A DNA stretch of 64,000 bases from Winogradskyella marina (GCF_015645385.1 NZ_JADOET010000007.1:124001-188000); one strand, 5' to 3'; shown: positions 51,626-62,057, counted from the first letter of the stretch. Notes: a model not told the origin generated them from the letters alone. Numbers and translations: made by a program.

Positions 51626-54238
51626 TTAAGCCTGCTTTTTCTTAACCAACATTCGCTTAATTTCATTGAGTTTCATCAAGGCTTCAACCGGAGTTAATGT
51701 ATCAATGTCTGTGTGTAAAATTTCATCTTTAATATCTTCTAAAAGCGGATCATCGAGATTAAAAAAGCTTAATTGCAAATCATCTTTCAAGCTTTTTACT
51801 TTATCTGTTAACTCTTCGCTAGAATGTGATCTCTCTAATTTTGATAAAATTTTATTCGCACGACGAATAACTTGCTGTGGCATTCCTGCCATTTTAGCCA
51901 CATGAATACCAAAACTGTGTTCGCTTCCGCCTTCAACTAGTTTTCTTACAAAAAGCACATTGTCCTTTAATTCTTTTACAGCGACGTTAAAGTTTTTAAT
52001 CCGGTTGAAGGTTTCCGTCATTTCATTCAACTCATGATAATGCGTTGCAAACAATGTTTTTGGTTTTGATGGATGCTCGTGCAAATATTCACTAATGGCC
52101 CAAGCGATAGAAATCCCATCATAGGTACTGGTTCCTCTTCCTATTTCATCTAACAACACCAAACTGCGGTCTGAAATATTATTTAGAATTGAAGCTGTTT
52201 CATTCATCTCCACCATGAAGGTCGATTCTCCCATCGAAATATTATCACTTGCTCCTACTCTCGTAAAAATCTTATCGACCAAGCCAATTCGTGCTTCTTC
52301 AGCCGGCACAAAACTTCCAATTTGTGCTAACAATACTATTAAGGCTGTCTGTCTCAGAATTGCCGATTTACCAGACATATTCGGACCAGTAATCATAATA
52401 ATTTGTTGCGATTCTCTGTCTAAAAATAAATCGTTAGCAATATAAGGCTCTCCAATTGGCAATTGCTGTTCAATCACAGGGTGACGACCATCTTTGATTT
52501 CCAAATCGAAACTATTATCAATCTGAGGATACACGTATTTATTAGATTTTGCCAAACTCGCAAAACCACATAAACAATCTAGTTGACCAATCAGTTGTGC
52601 ATTTTGTTGTACCGACACAATAAATTGATGCATCCAAGTGACTAATTCCGAAAATAATTGTTGTTCAATTACTAAAATGCGCTCTTCTGCCCCTAGGATT
52701 TTAGCTTCGTATTCTTTAAGTTCTTCGGTAATGTAACGTTCTGCATTGACCAAGGTTTGCTTACGTATCCATTCTTCTGGAACTTTATCTTTATGTGAAT
52801 TCCGAACTTCAATATAATAACCAAAAACGTTATTAGACGCAATTTTTAACGATGTGATGCCTGTACGCTCACTTTCGCGCTTTAGCATGTTGTCTAAATA
52901 GGTTTTTCCAGATTGTGACAAACCACGTAGTTCATCCAATTCTTCCGAAAACCCATTGGCAATCGTATGTCCTTTTAAGACATTAACTGGTGCCTCTTCG
53001 TTTAAGGTTTCCTTTATTTTTTCACGCAATAAATCACAGCGATGTAAATTATCGCCTAATACTTTTAGAGCGTCATTCTCGCACGATTCAGCGACTGACT
53101 TTATAGGCACAATGGCTTCCAAAGAGTTTTTAAGCTGAATCACTTCGCGAGGACTCACTTTAGTCGTGGCTATTTTTGAAATGAGACGCTCTATATCTCC
53201 AATATGTTTTATTTGCCCTTGAATCTTTTGAAGCACCGATTCATTTTCCAATAGGTATTTTACGACTTCGTGACGTTGTTTTATTTTTTCGGCATGCTTT
53301 AAAGGTAGCGCTAACCAACGTTTCAGCGTTCGTCCTCCCATTGCTGAAATGGTTTTGTCAATGACATTAATTAACGTTACAGCATTGGCATTGGTGGAAT
53401 TGTAAAGTTCTAAATTCCGAATCGTGAATTTATCCATCCACACATAATCGTCGGTGGCAATTCTTGAAATTGTTGCAATATGCTCCAACTTATTATGACG
53501 CGTTTCCCCTAAATAATGCAATACAACACCTGAAGCAATAATTCCTTCATACAAATCTTCAATTCCGAAGCCTTTTAGCGTTTTGGTATTGAAATGTTTG
53601 GTTAAGGTTTCATGCGCATAATCGGCTTGAAATACCCAATCTTCCAAATAAAAGGTATGAAAATCATTTCCGAAGGTTTCAGAAAACACCTTTCGACTTT
53701 GTTTTGAAATTAAAACCTCGCTCGGATTAAAATTCTGAAGCAACTTATCAATATACTCTGCATTCCCTTGGGAGGTTAAAAATTCGCCAGTTGAAATATC
53801 TAAAAACGATACTCCAATGCGTTGTTTTTCAAAATAAACAGACGCTAAAAAGTTGTTAGATTTTGAATGTAGAATATCATCATTAAAAGCCACTCCTGGT
53901 GTTACCAATTCTGTGACACCACGTTTTACAATGGTTTTAGTTTGCTTTGGATCCTCTAACTGGTCGCAAATAGCAACGCGTTCACCTGCCCTTACCAGTT
54001 TTGGCAAGTAGGTATTTAAGGAATGATGCGGAAAACCAGCCAATTCCGTTTCGCTATCACTTCCAGCTCCGCGTTTGGTAAGAATGATATCTAAAATTTT
54101 AGAGGCCTTTACAGCATCGGTACCAAAAGTTTCGTAAAAATCGCCAACACGAAACAACAATAAGGCATCAGGATATTTAACCTTGATGGCATTATACTGC
54201 TTCATTAATGGTGTTACTTTTTTTGCCTTTTTAGCCAA
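51626..54238 (-). CDS. mutS: DNA mismatch repair protein MutS
   Basis: An 870-residue mismatch-recognition ATPase. The N-terminal mismatch-binding domain has the Phe-x-Glu motif in [13 protein letters not shown]. The connector, lever ([22 protein letters not shown]) and clamp domains follow. The ATPase has Walker [10 protein letters not shown], the conserved [14 protein letters not shown], Walker [17 protein letters not shown] and the switch histidine in FATHYHEL. Length is normal and no defect is seen. It acts with MutL (not in this window). Divergent from the TrmH-type gene across a gap holding two GACCTG palindromes. Confidence 0.97.
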   Translation of the reverse strand: MAKKAKKVTPLMKQYNAIKVKYPDALLLFRVGDFYETFGTDAVKASKILDIILTKRGAGSDSETELAGFPHHSLNTYLPKLVRAGERVAICDQLEDPKQTKTIVKRGVTELVTPGVAFNDDILHSKSNNFLASVYFEKQRIGVSFLDISTGEFLTSQGNAEYIDKLLQNFNPSEVLISKQSRKVFSETFGNDFHTFYLEDWVFQADYAHETLTKHFNTKTLKGFGIEDLYEGIIASGVVLHYLGETRHNKLEHIATISRIATDDYVWMDKFTIRNLELYNSTNANAVTLINVIDKTISAMGGRTLKRWLALPLKHAEKIKQRHEVVKYLLENESVLQKIQGQIKHIGDIERLISKIATTKVSPREVIQLKNSLEAIVPIKSVAESCENDALKVLGDNLHRCDLLREKIKETLNEEAPVNVLKGHTIANGFSEELDELRGLSQSGKTYLDNMLKRESERTGITSLKIASNNVFGYYIEVRNSHKDKVPEEWIRKQTLVNAERYITEELKEYEAKILGAEERILVIEQQLFSELVTWMHQFIVSVQQNAQLIGQLDCLCGFASLAKSNKYVYPQIDNSFDLEIKDGRHPVIEQQLPIGEPYIANDLFLDRESQQIIMITGPNMSGKSAILRQTALIVLLAQIGSFVPAEEARIGLVDKIFTRVGASDNISMGESTFMVEMNETASILNNISDRSLVLLDEIGRGTSTYDGISIAWAISEYLHEHPSKPKTLFATHYHELNEMTETFNRIKNFNVAVKELKDNVLFVRKLVEGGSEHSFGIHVAKMAGMPQQVIRRANKILSKLERSHSSEELTDKVKSLKDDLQLSFFNLDDPLLEDIKDEILHTDIDTLTPVEALMKLNEIKRMLVKKKQA

Positions 54239-54363
54239 TGGAAATCTGGTTTTAAGTTATATTTTTGTCTCAATAATTAGCGAGATTACAAATTTACTTA
54301 TATTTTGAGGGTTATTGAAGCCGTAGAACTATAAGTTATTTACAGATGTTGATAACGTTACTC

Positions 54364-54395
54364 GACCTAGCAGGTTTTTAAAACCTAGCAGGTCT
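54364..54395. repeat. GACCTG...CAGGTC dispersed palindrome, copy 2
   Basis: GACCTAGCAGGTTTT and AAAACCTAGCAGGTC around a short centre; arms mostly complementary. It lies in the gap between the divergent mutS and TrmH-type genes. Confidence 0.6.
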
Positions 54396-54492
54396 TTTTG
54401 AAATTGAACTTTAAGTAGAAACTTCACACTAAACAGAACGAATACACTTGAGAACATTTTACGAGTGAAAATTATTTACAAATTAACATTTT

Positions 54493-54525
54493 AGACCTGC
54501 AAGGTTTTAAAAACCTGCAAGGTCT
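54493..54525. repeat. GACCTG...CAGGTC dispersed palindrome, copy 3
   Basis: AGACCTGCAAGGTTTT and AAAACCTGCAAGGTCT around one base. It ends 9 bp before the TrmH-type start codon, so it forms the leader of that gene and might affect its translation. Confidence 0.6.
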
Positions 54526-54533
54526 CCTAAGCA

Positions 54534-55076
54534 ATGAACATGCGCAAACTAAAAAACGAAGAATTAGATAGATTAGAAGTTTCAGAATTTAAAAAAGCTG
54601 AAAAATCGCCCATTATTATTGTTTTAGATAATATAAGAAGCCTAAATAATATTGGCTCTGTATTTAGAACAAGTGATGCCTTCCTAATCGAAAAGATTTA
54701 TCTCTGTGGAATTACAGCAACTCCACCTCACAACGATATAAGAAAAACCGCTTTGGGAAGTACCGAAACCGTTGATTGGGAATATGCGAAAAACACCTTA
54801 GATATTGTCGAAAAATTAAAGGCTAAAAACACTACTATTTGTTCTATTGAACAGGCGGAAAGCGCAACCATGCTCAACGACTTTCAACCGCAACCGAATG
54901 AAAAATATGCCTTTGTTTTTGGTAATGAAGTTAAAGGTGTGGCTCAAGGTGTGGTGGATGCTAGTGATGTGGTGATTGAAATTCCGCAGTTTGGGACTAA
55001 ACATTCATTAAATATTTCGGTGAGTTGTGGTGTTGTGGTTTGGGATGTGTTTTCTAAAATAGATGTTAGACGTTAG
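54534..55076 (+). CDS. TrmH/SpoU family RNA 2'-O-methyltransferase
   Basis: A 180-residue SPOUT methyltransferase that uses SAM to methylate ribose in tRNA or rRNA. Motif 1 is in VLDNIRSLNNIGSVFRTSDA with the catalytic Arg and Asn. Motif 2 is YAFVFGNEVKGV and motif 3 IPQFGTKHSLNISVSCGVVVWD, forming the SAM-binding knot. The short form without an N-terminal RNA-binding extension is usual for this subfamily. Target nucleotide unknown. An alternative start two codons later (MRKLKNEEL) is possible. The palindrome 9 bp upstream is the only feature of its leader. Confidence 0.9.
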   Translation: MNMRKLKNEELDRLEVSEFKKAEKSPIIIVLDNIRSLNNIGSVFRTSDAFLIEKIYLCGITATPPHNDIRKTALGSTETVDWEYAKNTLDIVEKLKAKNTTICSIEQAESATMLNDFQPQPNEKYAFVFGNEVKGVAQGVVDASDVVIEIPQFGTKHSLNISVSCGVVVWDVFSKIDVRR

Positions 55077-55085
55077 ACCAATGTA

Positions 55086-55167
55086 TGTCATTTCGAGCTT
55101 GCCGAGAAATCTCAACTTTAACTTTCACATATTTTTAATTAGATTCCTCGGCAAGCTCGGAATGACA
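55086..55167. repeat. TGTCATT...AATGACA inverted-repeat element, complete copy
   Basis: Arms at 55086-55112 and 55141-55167 are 27 bp each and match at 25 positions when one is reverse-complemented; the core is TCGAGCTTGCCGAG. The spacer is 28 bp. It lies between the TrmH-type gene and the methyltransferase gene and contains open sequence in frame with the latter, which makes that gene look longer than it is. Confidence 0.75.
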
Positions 55168-55194
55168 AAAAGGACAAATCATAATTTGAATTCA

Positions 55195-55860
55195 ATGAAA
55201 AAACCTTGGCCAACAAAAGACGCCATGCAACAAGTTTACGACATGCATCTTTGGGGCGGAAAAGACTTTGACTTCTACTCTGGCTCTGGATCTCATAATG
55301 CTAAAATTGTTGAACCTTATTTAAATAGTGTTATTACTTTTTTAAAATCTCATAATAATTCTCTGACGGTTTGCGATTTGGGTTGTGGCGATTTTAATAT
55401 AGGTAAACAATTGACCAAATACACTAAAAGGTATATGGCAATTGATATTGTTGAGAACCTGATTGAACGCAACAAAAAAATGTTCAAAGCTGACAATTTA
55501 GAGTTCCTTTCTTTAGATATTGTGGAAGATGACTTACCAAAAGCAGATTGTGTGATTTTAAGACAGGTTTTACAACATTTATCGAATCCTGAAATTGAAA
55601 AAATTGTTAGAAAACTAAAGAACTATAAATATGTAATTCTTACTGAACATTTACCTGTTGAGAATTTTAAACCGAATATTGACATTATTTCTGGTCAAGG
55701 GATTAGAATTAAAAAAAAGAGTGGTGTTAATGTGTTGGAAACGCCTTTTAATTTAGAAGTTAAAGCTGTAAAAACCTTAAGTGAAATTGTTCCTGAAGAT
55801 GAAAAAGGGATTATTGTGACTAAGCTTTTGGAAACTATTACACGAAGTTTCACTGCGTAA
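55195..55860 (+). CDS. class I SAM-dependent methyltransferase
   Basis: I start at the ATG at 55195 (MKKPWPTKDAMQQVYDMHLWGG; 221 residues). The frame stays open up to 55063, but that extension is made of the inverted-repeat element and overlaps the previous gene. The Rossmann fold shows motif I VCDLGCGDFNIGKQL, the acidic end of strand 2 in MAIDIVENLIERN, motif II FLSLDIVEDDLPKADCVILRQVLQHL, and a late EHLPVENFKPNIDI. It resembles the general Methyltransf_11/25 group; the substrate is not readable. Downstream 55861-56020 holds one arm of the same repeat. Confidence 0.8.
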   Translation: MKKPWPTKDAMQQVYDMHLWGGKDFDFYSGSGSHNAKIVEPYLNSVITFLKSHNNSLTVCDLGCGDFNIGKQLTKYTKRYMAIDIVENLIERNKKMFKADNLEFLSLDIVEDDLPKADCVILRQVLQHLSNPEIEKIVRKLKNYKYVILTEHLPVENFKPNIDIISGQGIRIKKKSGVNVLETPFNLEVKAVKTLSEIVPEDEKGIIVTKLLETITRSFTA

Positions 55861-55950
55861 ACACAGAGATTCACAGAGAATGTTTGACAGGAATTTCACT
55901 AAATTATACGAATGTAAACAGACTAAAATCTTTTCTAGATTAGAATAATG

Positions 55951-55978
55951 AGATTTCTCGGCTTCGCTCGAAATGACA
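55951..55978. repeat. TGTCATT-type element, single arm
   Basis: AGATTTCTCGGCTTCGCTCG followed by AAATGACA matches the right arm of the element at 55141-55167 except for the variable centre (CTTCGC instead of CAAGC). No second arm is seen nearby. Confidence 0.6.
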
Positions 55979-56020
55979 AAACTAATGACTTATAAGTACT
56001 GCCTATCGTATACAAACATC

Positions 56021-57151
56021 TCAGGACTCATTTATCTGACTCAACAACCACAAATAATCCTCACGAGACTTCACAAAATCCCGATCCGAAATATCAATAA
56101 TCTTAACATTCATGTCTTGTTGGCTTTTTAAGAACTCAAGATAGCCTGCATTTATTTTTTCGAGGTAATCGTCTTTTATGTCTTTTTCGTAATTACGACC
56201 TCGTTTTTTAATATTTGCCTGAAGTCTTTCTGTGTTTTGATAGAGATACACGTATAAATCTGGTTTGGCAATATCTTTATATACTTGGTAAAAAAGCTTT
56301 CTGTACAACCTAAACTCGTCTTCTGGCAAGGTTATTTTTGAGAATATTAACGATTTAAACACGTCATAATCACTCACCATAAAATCCTTAAACAAATCCA
56401 GTTGCGATAAATCGTCACTAATTTGTTGGTAACGATCCGCTAAAAAAGACATTTCTAAAGTAAAGGCATAACGTTCTGGTTCCTTATAGAATTTTGGTAA
56501 AAACGGATTGTCTGCAAAACGCTCTAAAATTAATTTCGCATTAAAATCATTAGAAATCTTATTTGCCAAACTCGTTTTTCCTGCACCAATATTACCTTCT
56601 AAAGCGATGTAATTATAATTGTTAAACGTGTAGGCTTTTTTCGGGTTTTTAAGCCAAATATTAACCGGTTCTATTTCCGAATCGTCTTTACATTCTAATA
56701 ATAAGTCTTCAATGGATGTTTTTAATAGTGGATGCTCAACATCTTTTGCAATATCTACCAACGGTTGTAAAACAAACTTCCTGTTTTGAAGTCGAGGATG
56801 CGGAATTATCAATGTTTTCTCTTCAATTACTTCATCTTCAAAAAACAAAATATCTAAATCTATTTCTCGAGATTCATAGCCTTTTGTCGTTTTGGTTTTT
56901 CGTCCTAAATCCGACTCAATAGTTTGTAATTCTTTTAAAACCTTTTTTGGCTTCAATTCAGTTTCAACCTTTACACAAGCATTAAAAAAGTCGTCACCTT
57001 CAAATCCCAAAGCTGGCGTTTTATAAACTTTAGAAATCTTCTTAACAGCACCAATACGTTCAAAAATAGCATCTACAGCAGATTGCAAATATTGCAATTT
57101 GTGCCCTTTGTTACTTCCTAATGCTATGTGAATGGTTTTGGTTGGCTTCAT
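56021..57151 (-). CDS. folK: HPPK-deoxynucleoside kinase fusion (folate biosynthesis/nucleoside kinase)
   Basis: A 376-residue two-domain protein. Residues about 5-160 are 6-hydroxymethyl-7,8-dihydropterin pyrophosphokinase (HIALGSNKGHK, SREIDLDILFF with Asp98/Asp100, IPHPRLQNRKFVLQPL), which makes the activated pterin for folate. Residues about 180-376 are a deoxynucleoside kinase-like domain with P-loop GNIGAGKT (186-193), FADNPFLPKFY and the LID KRGRNYE. At the site of the usual Asp-Arg-Ser motif it has D261-Y262-D263, so the arginine is lost; the stand-alone paralogue at 5.2 kb keeps it. Such fusions occur in Bacteroidota. The role of the second domain is uncertain. Confidence 0.92.
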   Translation of the reverse strand: MKPTKTIHIALGSNKGHKLQYLQSAVDAIFERIGAVKKISKVYKTPALGFEGDDFFNACVKVETELKPKKVLKELQTIESDLGRKTKTTKGYESREIDLDILFFEDEVIEEKTLIIPHPRLQNRKFVLQPLVDIAKDVEHPLLKTSIEDLLLECKDDSEIEPVNIWLKNPKKAYTFNNYNYIALEGNIGAGKTSLANKISNDFNAKLILERFADNPFLPKFYKEPERYAFTLEMSFLADRYQQISDDLSQLDLFKDFMVSDYDVFKSLIFSKITLPEDEFRLYRKLFYQVYKDIAKPDLYVYLYQNTERLQANIKKRGRNYEKDIKDDYLEKINAGYLEFLKSQQDMNVKIIDISDRDFVKSREDYLWLLSQINES

Positions 57152-57233
57152 TGAAACTTCAAAAATAACTAAAACAAAATCTATTATGCTAATGATATGC
57201 TCGTCTTGTTGATAAATGTTTAAAAAAGATATA

Positions 57234-57269
57234 AGACCGCTTGGCTGTTAGAACCAAGAATGAAGACTT
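57234..57269. repeat. AGACCGC-type repeat, solo arm
   Basis: Thirty-six bp matching the left arm of the element at 62072-62262 at 30 of 36 positions (AGACCGCTTGGCTGTTAGAA, then CCAAGAATGAAGACTT). No partner arm is seen. The rest of the 450-bp gap (57152-57601) holds no gene I can support. Confidence 0.6.
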
Positions 57270-57601
57270 AAGTCGAACTAGCAGACAAACAGTAATTATC
57301 CAAAAATAAAATTGCATCTCAAGCCGTAAAAAATATTAGTACCAAAATATTTTCCACATAGAACAGATTAAAAGACCGTTAAAACTTCTTTCCAGAACCT
57401 ACAGCTTAACAACAAACAACTCAACATCAGTTAACTTACATGTTTTTTCTTTACGACTTAGTATGTTTGAGAGCATTAAACTTCATACCACTTTCTTCAA
57501 ACCAACATCTCACAGTCCGCCTCTGTCTTCGGACTTTTTCTTCCGTCTTCCCTCAGAATTATCCCTTATATTTACACAAAACAAACTACCAACTCCCAAA
57601 T

Positions 57602-58306
57602 ATGCCATTAAAAGACAAATTACTCGCGCAACGCATTTACCTCATCCTTGGTGGTCTTTTTATAACATCGCTTGTTGTTTCTAACTTAATTTTTCAAAAA
57701 TTCTTTTATTGGCATCCTTTTGAAGTTGAATTTTTTGGATCTAAACTATTTGAGATTTCGGTTGGTATTTTACCGTATCCAATCACCTTTTTAATTACAG
57801 ATTTAATCAGTGAGATTTATGGAAAAAAGCGTGCAAACGACATTGTGATTGTGGGCATTTTCGCTTCATTATTTTCACTTCTAATTATCTATACCGCTTC
57901 AAGCGTTCCTGCTACAGAATGGTCTTACGTCGATGACACCCTATTTAACAAAGTATTTGGAAACACGGCTCTTGCTGTTTTTGCCAGTATGGTAACGTAT
58001 TTATTTGCGCAGTTTGTAGATATTCAAATTTATCATTTCTGGAAACGACTAACTAAAGGCAAACATCTATGGTTACGAAATAATTTTTCAACTTGGTTGT
58101 CTCAATTTATAGACACCTTTACAATTCTGTTTTTGCTGTGTACCTTCGGCATTATAGATTGGAAAAACTTCGCAGGCCTGCTCGTAAGCGGCTTTGCTTT
58201 TAAGGTTTTAGTCGCATTATTAGATACACCGTTTTTATACCTTGGCGTGTATCTATTTAGGAAACGCTTCAAGTTAAAACTAAATGAGGAAATAAATTTA
58301 CTTTAA
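57602..58306 (+). CDS. queuosine precursor transporter, YhhQ/VUT family
   Basis: I start at the ATG at 57602 (MPLKDKLLAQRIYLILGG; 234 residues). An in-frame ATG at 57440 would add 54 residues rich in Ser, Asn and Phe that look like untranslated leader. About six transmembrane helices. The family signature is visible in SNLIFQKFF, LPYPITFLITDLISEIYGKKRA, VPATEW and WLRNNFSTWLSQFIDTFTILFLL. E. coli YhhQ takes up preQ0/preQ1 for queuosine in tRNA. No queuosine synthesis gene is near, which fits salvage (inference). Confidence 0.88.
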   Translation: MPLKDKLLAQRIYLILGGLFITSLVVSNLIFQKFFYWHPFEVEFFGSKLFEISVGILPYPITFLITDLISEIYGKKRANDIVIVGIFASLFSLLIIYTASSVPATEWSYVDDTLFNKVFGNTALAVFASMVTYLFAQFVDIQIYHFWKRLTKGKHLWLRNNFSTWLSQFIDTFTILFLLCTFGIIDWKNFAGLLVSGFAFKVLVALLDTPFLYLGVYLFRKRFKLKLNEEINLL

Positions 58307-58416
58307 CCACTAAGCAAAACACTAAAATCTTCTTAAACTTATTGATATTAGCAACTTTTATACAGAATTTTGCGTATATATAAAAAGACACAGTTTTAAA
58401 AACAATAATACACCTT

Positions 58417-61077
58417 ATGAAGAAATTTTTAAAAATTATCGGAATCGTTTTACTCATATTTATTGCGATTCTTATTGCCATTCCATTTGTTTTAGAATCT
58501 AAAGTAGATACTATTGTTCAGAATTATGCAGATGAAAACTTGAATGCCAACTTATCTTTCGATGATATTAGCTTAAGTCTTATCAGTAGTTTTCCTAAAG
58601 CCGAAATTAGCGTCGATAATTTAAAAATAACTAATCGTGCTCCTTTTGAAGGCGAAACTTTAGCAACCGCAAAGTCACTGTCTTTTGAAATGGGTGTTAT
58701 GCAATTATTACAAGGTACCGAAGAACCTCTTGAAGTCAATGAAATAATTGCCAATGAACTGCTTTTAGTCCTAAAAACTAACAAAACAGGTGCTGTTAAT
58801 TACGATATTGTTAAAGAAAGTGAATCTGAAACCACACCTACAGACACAGAAAATTCTAGTGGTTTTAGCTTTGATATTGATAACTACGAGCTTAACAATA
58901 GTGCATTTACTTATATAGATGACACCTCTAACATCACCTTTTATCTTAGCGAAATTAACCATAATGGAACAGGTATTTTCTCTGGTGGAAAATCGGAATT
59001 AGATACAAATACAGAAGCAAATATTACGTTTGCAATGGACAGTACAGAATACTTAAGCAACAACAGCATTAAATTAGATGCGCTTATTGACCTCGACTTA
59101 GAGCAACAGAAATATACATTTAGAGAGAACACAGGCTACATCAATGCTTTGCCTTTAGAGTTTGAAGGTTTTGTGCAACTTGTTGAAGCAGGACAACAAA
59201 TTGATATCAGTTTTAAGAATCCAGAAGCGTCATTCAAAGATTTTTTAGCCATTATTCCAAAAACGTATGCTAAAAATGTTGAGAACGTCAATACCACAGG
59301 AAACTTTACCGTTAACGGAATTGTTAAAGGATTAGTCTCAGATGACACTATACCAACTTTAGATATTAATCTAAATTCAGATAATGCATCCTTCAAGTTT
59401 CCTGACCTTCCAAAAAGTGTTCGAAATATTTCAATTGATGCCTCAGTAAAAAACACTACAGGAAATGTAGATGATACCTTTGTTAACATCAATAAATTGA
59501 ATTTTCAAGTAGATGAGGATGTTTTTAAGTCTGAAGCTTCAATAAAAAACCTCACCAAAAACATGTTGGTTGCAGCCAAATTAGATGGTGTTTTAAATTT
59601 GGCGAATATTACAAAAGCGTATCCTGTTGAGTTAGAAAACGAATTGAGTGGTATTTTAAAAGGAAATATAGATACCTCTTTTGACATGAACGCCATTGAA
59701 ACCAATGCTTATCAACGCATAAAAAATGTCGGTAGTGTTTCTATTTCCGACTTTATATTTTCGTCTGAAGATATTGTGAATCCTATTCAAATTAACAAAG
59801 CCAATTTAACGTTTAAACCAGGAACGGTTAGCTTAAATAGTTTTGATGCATTAACAGGAACAAGTGATTTTTCAGCAACAGGAAGTATTAATAACTTATT
59901 AGGATTTTTATTAAGTGACAAAAAGCTTGAAGGTAATTTTAATTTAAATTCCAATAGGTTTGCGCTTTCAGATTTTATGGTTGAAGATGAAACGGCAACA
60001 GAAACATCGAACAAAACAACGTCTGATGCTGAATCACTCAAAATTCCAGATTTTTTAGATTGTACCATCACAGCCCATGCAAATACGGTTGTTTATGATA
60101 ATTTAAATTTAAAGAATGTAAAAGGACAACTCATTATTAAAGACCAAAATGCGAATCTAAAAAACATGACCACAGATATTTTTAATGGTCAATTAGGAAT
60201 TAATGGTAATGTGTCTACGAAATCAGACAAACCAGCTTTTGATGTGAAGTTAGGCATGCAAAACTTCGACATTTCACAATCGTTTAATGATTTAGAAATG
60301 TTGAAAGCCTTAGCACCAATAGCTAAAATATTGCAAGGAAAACTAAACTCTACCATTGATGTCAGTGGATTTTTAGACGAAAGTTTTTCGCCAGATTTAA
60401 CAACAATGTCTGGTAGTGCTTTAGCTGAAATTCTAACTAATAAAGTTGATGCGAATAATAGTCCTTTGCTTACAAGTTTAGACAGTAAATTAGATTTTAT
60501 AGACTTCGATCAATTAGATTTAAAAGATGTTAAGACCAATTTAAGTTTTGATAACGGACAGGTTTCTGTAAAACCATTTACTCTTAATTATAAAGATATT
60601 CCTATTGAAGTTTCTGGATCTCACAGTTTTTCAAACACCATGAATTACAGTGCCGTTTTACAAGTACCTGCTAAGTATTTAGGAAGTGAAGTGAATCGTT
60701 TAATTGGCAAGATTGATGATAATGAGGTAAATAATCTAACCGTACCTGTAACTGCGAATATTGGTGGCACATTTGCTAGTCCAAATATTAAAACAGATTT
60801 AACGAGTGGTGTCACTAACCTAACAAAACAATTAATTGAAATTGAAAAACAAAAATTAATTGGTCAAGGAAAAGATAAAGTTAAAGACCTATTAAGTGGT
60901 TTAGCTGGTGGAAATGATAACACTACTAAAACAGACTCTACGGCTACAATGACAGAGGCAGACAGTACAAAACAAGAAAATAAGGATAAGATTAAAGAAG
61001 GTGTTGGTAATATTTTAGGAGGACTCTTAGGCGGAAAGAAAAATAACAAAAAGGAGGCAGATTCAACCGATATGTAA
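58417..61077 (+). CDS. AsmA family envelope protein
   Basis: An 886-residue protein anchored by an N-terminal helix (about 3-26, IIGIVLLIFIAILIAIPFVL) with the AsmA start FDDISLSLISSFPKAEISVDNLKITN. The long middle is beta-rich, as expected for the bridge-like, lipid-conducting grooves of AsmA/TamB/YhdP proteins. A conserved C-terminal AsmA core includes LKNMTTDIFNGQLGINGNVS and DISQSFNDLEMLKALAPIAKILQGKLNSTIDVSG. The last 60 residues are low-complexity Gly/Asp/Lys. It probably resides in the periplasm, helping outer-membrane lipid balance. The gene stands alone between the YhhQ-type gene and rpoD. Confidence 0.9.
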   Translation: MKKFLKIIGIVLLIFIAILIAIPFVLESKVDTIVQNYADENLNANLSFDDISLSLISSFPKAEISVDNLKITNRAPFEGETLATAKSLSFEMGVMQLLQGTEEPLEVNEIIANELLLVLKTNKTGAVNYDIVKESESETTPTDTENSSGFSFDIDNYELNNSAFTYIDDTSNITFYLSEINHNGTGIFSGGKSELDTNTEANITFAMDSTEYLSNNSIKLDALIDLDLEQQKYTFRENTGYINALPLEFEGFVQLVEAGQQIDISFKNPEASFKDFLAIIPKTYAKNVENVNTTGNFTVNGIVKGLVSDDTIPTLDINLNSDNASFKFPDLPKSVRNISIDASVKNTTGNVDDTFVNINKLNFQVDEDVFKSEASIKNLTKNMLVAAKLDGVLNLANITKAYPVELENELSGILKGNIDTSFDMNAIETNAYQRIKNVGSVSISDFIFSSEDIVNPIQINKANLTFKPGTVSLNSFDALTGTSDFSATGSINNLLGFLLSDKKLEGNFNLNSNRFALSDFMVEDETATETSNKTTSDAESLKIPDFLDCTITAHANTVVYDNLNLKNVKGQLIIKDQNANLKNMTTDIFNGQLGINGNVSTKSDKPAFDVKLGMQNFDISQSFNDLEMLKALAPIAKILQGKLNSTIDVSGFLDESFSPDLTTMSGSALAEILTNKVDANNSPLLTSLDSKLDFIDFDQLDLKDVKTNLSFDNGQVSVKPFTLNYKDIPIEVSGSHSFSNTMNYSAVLQVPAKYLGSEVNRLIGKIDDNEVNNLTVPVTANIGGTFASPNIKTDLTSGVTNLTKQLIEIEKQKLIGQGKDKVKDLLSGLAGGNDNTTKTDSTATMTEADSTKQENKDKIKEGVGNILGGLLGGKKNNKKEADSTDM

Positions 61078-61193
61078 TCTACGAACTGAAAAAGTAATCA
61101 TTTTTTGCCAATTAATGTTAATAATTACACATTTATTTGCTTTTCTTAATAATTTGGTTACATTGAAGGTTCACTAAATTTTAAAAAGGATAT

Positions 61194-62057
61194 ATGAGGC
61201 AGTTAAAAATCACCAAACAGGTAACCAACAGAGAGGATAAATCATTAGATAAATATCTACAGGATATAAGTAAAATTCCGTTGATTACCGCAGATGAGGA
61301 AGTGGAATTAGCACAGCTTATCAGAAAAGGTGATCAAGCAGCATTAGATAAACTAACAACAGCCAACTTAAGGTTTGTTGTTTCGGTAGCAAAACAATAT
61401 CAAAATCAAGGTTTAAAATTACCAGATTTAATTAATGAAGGAAATGCAGGTTTAGTTAAAGCCGCAAAACGTTTTGATGAAACTAGAGGTTTTAAGTTTA
61501 TTTCTTATGCTGTATGGTGGATTAGACAAGCAATTTTACAAGCCTTGGCGGAACAGTCGCGTATTGTAAGGTTACCATTAAATAAGATTGGTACTATTAA
61601 TAAGATTAATAAAGCATTTTCTCATTTAGAGCAAGTTAATCAACGACCGCCAAACGCAGATGAAATTGCTGGCGAACTAGATATAAGTGTTCGTGAGGTA
61701 AAACAATCTATGAAAAACTCTGGTCGTCACCTTTCTATGGATGCTCCATTAAAAGATGGTGAGACTTTTAGTTTGTACGATGTGGTAAGTTCTGGTGAAT
61801 CACCAAGACCAGATAAAGAGTTAATGAAAGAGTCTTTAAATACAGAAGTAGAGCGTGCACTTGAAACCTTGACTCAAAAGGAAAGTGATGTTATTCGTTT
61901 AAATTTCGGAATTGGCGACCAACCACCAATGACACTTGAAGAAATTGGAAGTATCTACGATTTAACACGTGAGCGTGTTAGACAAATTAGAGAAAAAGGG
62001 ATTAGAAGATTAAGACACGCAAGTAAGAGTAAGATTTTAAAGACATATTTAGGATAA
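61194..62057 (+). CDS. rpoD: RNA polymerase primary sigma factor (sigma-70)
   Basis: A 287-residue sigma factor of the short Bacteroidota form, lacking region 1.1 and the non-conserved insert. It has region 1.2 ([24 protein letters not shown]), region 2 ([37 protein letters not shown] and [20 protein letters not shown]), region 3 and region 4.2 ([31 protein letters not shown]). This factor recognises the TAnnTTTG promoters typical of the phylum. The start [18 protein letters not shown] is conserved in the family. AAAAAGGA about 5 bp upstream is an uncommon Shine-Dalgarno-like run. Confidence 0.97.
   Translation: MRQLKITKQVTNREDKSLDKYLQDISKIPLITADEEVELAQLIRKGDQAALDKLTTANLRFVVSVAKQYQNQGLKLPDLINEGNAGLVKAAKRFDETRGFKFISYAVWWIRQAILQALAEQSRIVRLPLNKIGTINKINKAFSHLEQVNQRPPNADEIAGELDISVREVKQSMKNSGRHLSMDAPLKDGETFSLYDVVSSGESPRPDKELMKESLNTEVERALETLTQKESDVIRLNFGIGDQPPMTLEEIGSIYDLTRERVRQIREKGIRRLRHASKSKILKTYLG

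Noticed and set aside
55063..55194. 44-residue N-terminal extension of the SAM methyltransferase
   Set aside because: It translates the inverted-repeat element and overlaps the previous gene; the ATG at 55195 is the better start.
57440..57601. 54-residue N-terminal extension of the YhhQ-type transporter
   Set aside because: The extension has no membrane or family character; family similarity starts at MPLKDKLLAQRIYL (57602).
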